From assembly GCF_000250675.2 (NCBI RefSeq), contig NC_018681.1, positions 2,480,001-2,544,000 on the forward strand: 64,000 bases of DNA, given 5' to 3'. The notes under the pieces were generated by a model that made no database searches, was not told the DNA's origin, and saw only the letters and a program-made list of their open reading frames with translations. This stretch comes from Nocardia brasiliensis ATCC 700358 (GTDB taxonomy: Bacteria > Actinomycetota > Actinomycetes > Mycobacteriales > Mycobacteriaceae). Positions 59,127 through 64,000 of this stretch are shown here, one piece after another. The first letter of the stretch is position 1, and each line of letters starts with the position of its first letter. The position numbers and the translations under genes were made by a program.

Positions 59127-59582
59127 TCAGCGCGAGTGGACGAGCGCGGTCCCGGTCGCGCGATCGTGCATGCCGCGCCCGTCCGAGTCGGTGAAGAGGG
59201 CGGGCACCACGAAGACCAGCAGGGCCTGGCGGGCCAGCGCGCGGACGATGCCGACGGGGACGGGCGCGTCGATCCGGACGGTGCGCAGGCGCAAGAAGTA
59301 TTGACCGGGGGTGAACCCGAACATGGTCACCGCCCCCACCCCGATCACGAACCAGACCAGCAGCGTGAGGCTGGAAGCCGACCCGCCGCGCATGATGATC
59401 GCGGCGATGCCGAGGGCGATGAGCCAGTCGACGAACAGCGCGGCGATCCGGCGGGCCATGCCGGACAGTGATCCGGCGCCGGACTTCGGCAGGCCCAATT
59501 CTTTGCCGGGGTACTCGGGGTTTGCCTGGTCGCCGGATCCCTCCGAAGGGCCGGAGAGCCACGATCCCGTCATGCGTGCCAT
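59127..59582 (-). CDS. RDD family membrane protein (Rv2219A type)
   Basis: A 151-residue RDD protein. After a soluble Pro/Gly-rich N-terminus of about 40 residues, three helices (about 45-63, 70-90, 120-137) carry the family Arg-Asp-Asp set: Arg in MARRIAALFVDWLIAL, Asp in the same helix, and Asp in RIDAPVPVG. RDD proteins are thought to carry ions or small polar molecules. Counterpart of Rv2219A beside glnA1. ATG 59582 chosen; ATG 59573 is also possible. Confidence 0.87.
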   Translation of the reverse strand: MARMTGSWLSGPSEGSGDQANPEYPGKELGLPKSGAGSLSGMARRIAALFVDWLIALGIAAIIMRGGSASSLTLLVWFVIGVGAVTMFGFTPGQYFLRLRTVRIDAPVPVGIVRALARQALLVFVVPALFTDSDGRGMHDRATGTALVHSR

Positions 59583-59750
59583 GCCCCCACAATATGCGGG
59601 CGCGACCGGCCGACCGGCGTCGGAGCGCTTACGAGCCGTGCATGCGTGCGTGACATAAGAGGAGTTCACGTCGGCGCGGGCCTGCGCGGATGGCAGGATT
59701 ACCATGCTGGTGGCGCCCGGGTGGGCCGGGTCACCTGGCCAGCGGCACGT

Positions 59751-59788
59751 GTAACACTGGCGAAACACAGCCTTGACTGCGGGGAAAC
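59751..59788 (+). promoter_or_regulatory. GlnR-type nitrogen regulator box upstream of glnA
   Basis: GTAAC-n6-GAAAC-n6-TTGAC-n6-GAAAC with exact 6-base spacers (59751-59755, 59762-59766, 59773-59777, 59784-59788). The actinobacterial GlnR consensus is gTnAC-n6-GaAAC repeated twice. It lies 77 bp before the glnA start, where GlnR activates or represses glnA in relatives. The TTGACT half-box could also serve as a -35 element. Confidence 0.8.
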
Positions 59789-59864
59789 ACCGCGTCCATA
59801 CCGTCTGGACGCGACGAACCCATGCAATCGACACTGGCTGGGAACCGATCCGTAAGGAGAACAA

Positions 59865-61301
59865 GTGACGTTCAGCACGGCCGACGAGGTCATCAAATTT
59901 CTTGCTGATGAAGAAGTCGAATACGTCGACATCCGATTCAGTGATCTTCCCGGTGTGCAGCAGCACTTCTCGATCCCGGCGAAGGCGTTCACGACCGACC
60001 TCGCAGAGGAAGGGCTGGCCTTCGACGGCTCGTCCGTCCGTGGTTTCCAGTCGATCGACGAGTCGGACATGCTGCTGCTGCCCGACTTCAGCACCGCGCG
60101 CCTCGACCCGTTCCGGGCGGCCAAGACGCTGAACCTGAACTTCTTCGTGCACGACCCGTTCACCCGCGAGGCCTACAGCCGCGACCCGCGCAACATCGCG
60201 CGCAAGGCCGAGGAGTACCTGCGCTCCACCGGTATCGCCGACACCGCGTACTTCGGTGCCGAGGCGGAGTTCTACATCTTCGACTCGATCCGGTACGACT
60301 CGGCCATGAACGGCGCCTTCTACGAGATCGAGTCGGTCTCGGGCTCCTGGAACACCGGCGCCGAGTTCAACCCGGACGGCACCCTGAACCGTGGCTACAA
60401 GGTGCGCAACAAGGGCGGTTACTTCCCCGTCGCACCGTACGACCACTACGTCGACCTGCGCGACAAGATCTCGACCAACCTGCAGAACGCGGGCTTCGAG
60501 CTCGAGCGCGGCCACCACGAGGTCGGCACCGCCGGTCAGGCCGAGATCAACTACAAGTTCAACACCCTGCTCGGCGCGGCCGACGACCTGCAGCTGTTCA
60601 AGTACATCGTGAAGAACACCGCGTGGGCCGAGGGCAAGACCGTCACCTTCATGCCGAAGCCGCTCTTCGGTGACAACGGCTCGGGCATGCACGTGCACCA
60701 GTCGCTGTGGAAGGACGGCAAGCCGCTGTTCCACGACGAGGCCGGCTACGGCGGTCTGTCGGATCTGGCGCGGCACTACATCGGCGGCATCCTGCACCAC
60801 GCGCCGTCGCTGCTGGCGTTCACCAACCCGACCGTGAACTCCTACCACCGTCTGGTGCCGGGCTACGAGGCCCCGATCAACCTGGTGTACTCGCAGCGCA
60901 ACCGCTCCGCGGCCGTGCGTATCCCGGTGACCGGCAACAACCCGAAGGCCAAGCGCATCGAGTTCCGCGCGCCGGACTCCTCGGGCAACCCGTACCTGGC
61001 CTTCGCCGCCATGATGATGGCCGGCCTGGACGGCATCAAGAACAAGATCGAGCCGCTGGCCCCCGTCGACAAGGACCTCTACGAGCTCCCGCCGGAGGAG
61101 GCCAAGAACATCCCGCAGGCCCCCACCAGCCTCGCCACGGTCATCGACCGCCTCGAGCAGGATCACGACTACCTGACCGAAGGCAACGTCTTCACCGACG
61201 ACCTGATCGAGACCTGGATCAACATCAAGCGCGACCAGGAAATCGCTCCCGTGAACCTGCGCCCGCACCCCTACGAGTTCGAACTCTACTTCGACGTGTA
61301 A
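59865..61301 (+). CDS. glnA: type I glutamine synthetase GlnA1
   Basis: A 478-residue dodecameric enzyme making glutamine from glutamate, ammonia and ATP, the main ammonium assimilation step. Motifs are LAFDGSSVRGFQSIDESDM, GAEAEFYIFDS, FELERGHHEVGTAGQAEINY, FMPKPLFGDNGSGMHVHQSL, NLVYSQRNRSAAVRIP and IEFRAPDSSGNPYLAFA. The adenylylation Tyr lies in DKDLYELPPEEAKNIP, the target of GlnE at 42323. The start is GTG 59865, 7 bases after AAGGAG. Secreted copies of this enzyme occur in M. tuberculosis; no signal peptide is present here. GlnR box upstream. Confidence 0.97.
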   Translation: MTFSTADEVIKFLADEEVEYVDIRFSDLPGVQQHFSIPAKAFTTDLAEEGLAFDGSSVRGFQSIDESDMLLLPDFSTARLDPFRAAKTLNLNFFVHDPFTREAYSRDPRNIARKAEEYLRSTGIADTAYFGAEAEFYIFDSIRYDSAMNGAFYEIESVSGSWNTGAEFNPDGTLNRGYKVRNKGGYFPVAPYDHYVDLRDKISTNLQNAGFELERGHHEVGTAGQAEINYKFNTLLGAADDLQLFKYIVKNTAWAEGKTVTFMPKPLFGDNGSGMHVHQSLWKDGKPLFHDEAGYGGLSDLARHYIGGILHHAPSLLAFTNPTVNSYHRLVPGYEAPINLVYSQRNRSAAVRIPVTGNNPKAKRIEFRAPDSSGNPYLAFAAMMMAGLDGIKNKIEPLAPVDKDLYELPPEEAKNIPQAPTSLATVIDRLEQDHDYLTEGNVFTDDLIETWINIKRDQEIAPVNLRPHPYEFELYFDV

Positions 61302-61323
61302 GTCGTAGGACCCCAAGTGGTTT

Positions 61324-61355
61324 CGAGCCCTCCCGCAACGGCGCGGGAGGGCTCG
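61324..61355 (+). terminator. terminator hairpin after glnA
   Basis: Perfect 13-bp stem CGAGCCCTCCCGC/GCGGGAGGGCTCG with a 6-base loop, 22 bp past the glnA stop and followed by CCCCATTTCC. A strong intrinsic-type terminator. Confidence 0.85.
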
Positions 61356-61405
61356 CCCCATTTCCGGGGAGCGTTGCTGTTTCCTACTTCGATTGATAAT
61401 CTGAT

Positions 61406-61696
61406 GTGGTGAGCGCAGAGCCGGAGCATCGGATCGGGGAGGGGCCCGCTACCCGGGTCAGCCTTTCGCTGCCGGAAGGTACGGCCGAGGCGATTCGCCG
61501 TCGGGTGGGGAAGCGTGAGTTCTCGTCGTTCATCGCCTCCGCGGTCGAGCGGGAGTTGCGCGGGATGCTGCTCGACGAGTACATCGCCGATCATGAGCGG
61601 CGGATCGGACCGCTGCCCGAGGCGGAGCGTCGGCGTGCGCGGGAACTGTTCGATGATGCGCTGGGTGAGTCGGGACAGTGGCACACGGCAAGCTGA
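61406..61696 (+). CDS. ribbon-helix-helix antitoxin
   Basis: A 96-residue protein with an N-terminal RHH-like segment (TRVSLSLPEGTAEAIRRRVG) followed by SSFIASAVERELRGMLLDEY and a Glu/Arg-rich C-terminal helix (ERRIGPLPEAERRRARELFD) suited to wrapping a toxin. The next gene, overlapping it by 19 bp, is a PIN-domain toxin, so together they form a VapBC-like module. GTG 61406 and GTG 61409 are adjacent candidate starts. The protein probably represses its own operon. Confidence 0.82.
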   Translation: MVSAEPEHRIGEGPATRVSLSLPEGTAEAIRRRVGKREFSSFIASAVERELRGMLLDEYIADHERRIGPLPEAERRRARELFDDALGESGQWHTAS

Positions 61697-62121
61697 ACAA
61701 GTCTGGGCGCCAAAGCCGGAAGACAGTGCAAGCCGGAACGTTGGTCCTCGATTGCGAGGGACTGTCCCGGCTCCTCGATGACTCTTTGTCGGTGGTCGCG
61801 TTGGTCGCCGAAGCGCGTTCCCGTGGCATGGAAGTCGTGATCAGTGCGCTCACGATCATCGAAGCGGTCCACCGAAAAACGGACCGGGCTCGCCTCGCCT
61901 GGCTGCTGTCGGCCCTCCGGATCGAACCGGTGGACGACAGCACCGCCAAAGCCGCTTCGGTCCTGCTCCTCGACGTCGGACTGCACGGGCACGAGCACGC
62001 GATCGATGCCGTCGTCGCAGAAATGGCTGTACGCCAGGCGCCGCCGGTTCTGATGCTTACCAGCGACCCCGATGGCATGCGGCGACTCTGCGGACCGGCG
62101 ATACGCCTGATCACTGCATAG
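61678..62121 (+). CDS. PIN-domain ribonuclease toxin (VapC-like)
   Basis: A 147-residue PIN protein. The acidic catalytic positions appear as LVLDCEGLSRL (first Asp), TIIEAVHRK (Glu), HAIDAVVAEMA (Asp) and LTSDPDGMRRL (last Asp/Ser). An N-terminal basic extension (KLNKSGRQSRKTV) precedes the fold. It probably cleaves tRNA or rRNA and is held inactive by the overlapping antitoxin. It stands right after the glnA terminator and before a palindrome-plus-array repeat, so the pair looks inserted into the glnA-downstream gap. Confidence 0.83.
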   Translation: MAHGKLNKSGRQSRKTVQAGTLVLDCEGLSRLLDDSLSVVALVAEARSRGMEVVISALTIIEAVHRKTDRARLAWLLSALRIEPVDDSTAKAASVLLLDVGLHGHEHAIDAVVAEMAVRQAPPVLMLTSDPDGMRRLCGPAIRLITA

Positions 62122-62141
62122 GCTCGTCGGCGATAACCTGC

Positions 62142-62211
62142 CGCGCACCTAATCGCGCGCCGCGCGCGTGTCAGTCGACCGACACGCGCGCGGCGCGCGA
62201 TTAGGTGCGCG
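62142..62211. repeat. 70-bp perfect palindrome, family copy D
   Basis: Arms of 31 bases (62142-62172 and 62181-62211) are perfect inverted copies around an 8-base loop AGTCGACC, containing CGCGCACCTAATCG and the shared GCGCGCGTGT core. It is the most regular of the four related palindromes and follows the toxin stop by 20 bp, where it may terminate transcription. Confidence 0.85.
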
Positions 62212-62405
62212 GGGGTGGTGGAACGTGCGCGGGGGGTGGTGAAACGCGCGCGGGGGTGGTGAAACGCGCGCGGGGGTGGCGGAACGCGCGCGGGGGTGGC
62301 GGAACGCGCGCGGGGGTGGCGGAACGCGCGCGGGGGTGGCGGAACGCGCGCGGGGGTGGTGGAACGCGCGCGGGGGTGGCGGAACGTGCGCGGGGTGGTT
62401 AAACG
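62212..62405. repeat. 20-bp tandem array
   Basis: About ten copies of GGGGGTGGCGGAACGCGCGC (20 bp, few variants such as GGTGGTGAAACG), directly after the palindrome. There is no spacer sequence, so not a CRISPR. The same order, palindrome then about 20-bp array, occurs at 11492-11715. Confidence 0.85.
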
Positions 62406-62559
62406 CGCGGCAGTCCCTGGGAGACCGCTCCGCTGTAGTGCCGCTGGATTCGGGTTGGGGATTCGCTTGTGGGGGTGTGGTTTCGATCAGAGGTGGTGGG
62501 GGAAGTATGGGGTGGGGTTCGTGGGATCGCTGCGGACGAACGGGGAGAAGGAGGGGACC
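62406..62559. other. upstream region of the carboxylesterase gene
   Basis: No gene or repeat copy seen. It ends in GGAGAAGGAGGGGACC, the ribosome-binding site of the esterase gene, and should contain its promoter. Confidence 0.4.
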
Positions 62560-64000
62560 GTGGAAACGGTTGTATCGGTCAGTGGGGGAAAGGTTCGGGG
62601 TGTGGTCCGGGAGGGGGTGTATGCGTTTCTCGGGATTCCTTATGCCGCACCGGCGGTGGGGGCGGCGCGGTTCGAATTGCCGAAGCCGGTGGAAAAGTGG
62701 GTGGGGGTGCGCGACGCGGTGACGTACGGCGCGACCTGCCCGCAGGGGCCCTATCCTGACGGCATCCAGGCTCTGGTCACCATGAACCGGGTGCCGGGCG
62801 ACGAGTACTTGAATCTCAATGTGTGGACGCCGGATCCGGGCACGAGCGGCCTGCCGGTGCTGGTCTGGATCCACGGCGGCGGATACTCACGCGGCTCCAA
62901 TGCGGGCGCGGTGGCCGACGGCAGCGCCTTCGCGCGGGACGGCGTCGTGGTGGTGTCGATGAACTACCGCGTCGGTATGGCCGGGTTCGCGGTGCTGGAC
63001 GGCGCGCCGGCGAACCGTGGTCTGCACGACCAGATCTTCGCGCTGCGCTGGGTGCAGGAGAATGTCGCCGCCTTCGGCGGTGACCCGGGCAATGTCACGC
63101 TCGGCGGCCTGTCCGCGGGCGGTATGAGCGTGGCCGCGCTGCTGGCTTCTCCGTTGGCGCAGGGGCTTTTTCGACGCGCGATCATCCAGAACGGCACCAC
63201 CGTCGCGGCCGCACCCATGGACGATGCCCGCAAATTGTCGGCCGCCGCGGCGGCGAAGCTCGGAATAGAGCCCTCTGCAACCGCTTTCGGCGCACTCGAG
63301 GAGAAAGAACTGCTGGACGCGCAGGAAGCGGTGGCGCTGGACCAGATGATCGATCCGTCGCCGGAACGCTGGGGCGCCTCGTTCATCACCAACGGGATCG
63401 GCATCCTCAACTTCTTCCCGGTGGTCGACGGGGAAATGCTGACGGACACGCCATTGAAAGTGCTGGAGGCGCAACCGGATCGAGCGCTGCCGCTGCTCTG
63501 CGGCTACGCTGCGGAGGAGTTCCGCTTCTTCCTGATGCCGACCGGTGTCGCCGCCGCGGTGACCGCCGAAACGTTGCCGTTCTTCCTCAGCCGCTACGGA
63601 ATGGCACCGGAACTCGCCGACGTCTTCGCCGCCAACCGGCCGAGCGCGACGCCCGCGGATCTGCTGGCCGCGGTCTTCACCGATGTCGCGTTCCGAGCCG
63701 ATATCGTGCGGTTTGCGGAAGCCTGTGCGCACGCGCCGACGTTTGTCTACGAATTCGCTTGGCCCTCCGGAGTGGACGGGCTCGGTGCATGTCACGCACT
63801 GGAGACCGCATTCATTTTCGACCGTCTCGCGTCCGCGCACGCGATCACCGGCCCCAACCCGCCGCAGCCGCTCGCCGACGAAATGCACCGCGCCTGGGTG
63901 GATTTCGTCATAAACGGCGATCCCGGCTGGCAGCGATTCGATGCGGCCACCCGCCCGGTGCGCGTGTTCGATCACCCCGAATTGCAGCTGGTGTACGACC
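62560..64000 (+). CDS. type B carboxylesterase/lipase (truncated at window edge)
   Basis: At least 480 residues of a carboxylesterase; the end lies outside the window. The GTG start at 62560 follows AAGGAGG. Family landmarks are YAFLGIPYAAPAVGAARF, EYLNLNVWTPD, LVWIHGGGYSRGS (oxyanion hole), the nucleophile elbow TLGGLSAGGMS (Ser in GLSAG, where the usual residue before Ser is Glu), and the charge-relay regions LCGYAAEEFRFF (acid) and GACHALETAFIF (His). No signal peptide, so cytoplasmic. Substrate unknown. Confidence 0.9.
   Translation, partial: METVVSVSGGKVRGVVREGVYAFLGIPYAAPAVGAARFELPKPVEKWVGVRDAVTYGATCPQGPYPDGIQALVTMNRVPGDEYLNLNVWTPDPGTSGLPVLVWIHGGGYSRGSNAGAVADGSAFARDGVVVVSMNYRVGMAGFAVLDGAPANRGLHDQIFALRWVQENVAAFGGDPGNVTLGGLSAGGMSVAALLASPLAQGLFRRAIIQNGTTVAAAPMDDARKLSAAAAAKLGIEPSATAFGALEEKELLDAQEAVALDQMIDPSPERWGASFITNGIGILNFFPVVDGEMLTDTPLKVLEAQPDRALPLLCGYAAEEFRFFLMPTGVAAAVTAETLPFFLSRYGMAPELADVFAANRPSATPADLLAAVFTDVAFRADIVRFAEACAHAPTFVYEFAWPSGVDGLGACHALETAFIFDRLASAHAITGPNPPQPLADEMHRAWVDFVINGDPGWQRFDAATRPVRVFDHPELQLVYD

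Noticed and set aside
62205..62405. CRISPR-like array
   Set aside because: Units are 20 bp head-to-tail with no unique spacers, and no cas genes are nearby.

Overview
The window is chromosomal DNA of a high-GC, mycolate-type actinobacterium, most probably Nocardia or a close relative. This rests on very GC-rich coding DNA, frequent GTG/TTG starts, and a backbone that follows the Mycobacterium tuberculosis Rv2219-Rv2236c neighbourhood. Recognisable members are cobD (9594), SURF1 and the low-molecular-weight tyrosine phosphatase (12709-14102), cobC (14548), the NIF3 protein (16124), the zinc-ribbon coiled-coil protein and RNase H/phosphatase (18115-20017), a CHAD protein (34934), panB (38200), a CaeA/Hip1-type hydrolase (39263), glnA2 and glnE (40895-45334), a DUF4191 protein (58272), an RDD protein (59127) and glnA (59865). 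No transposase, integrase, tRNA or CRISPR was seen.

Layout. 0-8.5 kb is accessory metabolism and regulation: SDR, PAS-like protein, gamma carbonic anhydrase, GlxA-type regulator, metallo-beta-lactamase-fold protein, alanine dehydrogenase. It then holds a cytochrome P450 whose 3' end overlaps a previously unlisted 23-codon gene with a perfect Shine-Dalgarno, and an ECF41 sigma factor with its own ECF41-type promoter. 8.5-20 kb is the cob/ptp/NIF3/RNase H block, separated by repeat-filled gaps. 20-30 kb holds a secreted S1 protease, regulator-target pairs, YihY/BrkB plus an Ala-rich helical protein, Nudix, a TetR/membrane-protein pair, an RNA methyltransferase and an alpha/beta hydrolase. The RNase P RNA gene lies at 30229-30650. 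30.8-39 kb holds secreted proteins, a slipin, an RNB ribonuclease, a CHAD protein, a proline iminopeptidase and panB. 39-46 kb is the nitrogen block (glnA2, glnE). 46-58 kb is a hydrolase-rich accessory stretch. 58-64 kb holds glnA with a textbook GlnR box, a PIN toxin-antitoxin pair, a repeat array and a carboxylesterase cut by the window edge.

How genes work together. glnA, glnA2 and glnE form the glutamine synthetase/adenylyltransferase control system. cobD and cobC serve cobalamin assembly. The P450 and the tiny peptide gene look like a minimal RiPP (ribosomally made, modified peptide) pathway, in which the P450 would cross-link the aromatic C-terminus (FWNINHTW). This is the strongest candidate for an undescribed system here.

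The intergenic DNA is unusual. It carries four related long palindromes (10.88, 11.31, 11.49 and 62.14 kb), two followed by about 20-bp tandem arrays, a 25-bp array (14.26 kb), a 118-bp repeat (47.9 kb), paired hairpin repeats (25.67 and 26.09 kb), and a dispersed inverted repeat shared by 10.75 and 59.06 kb. All starts, families and functions are read by eye; no database search was run.
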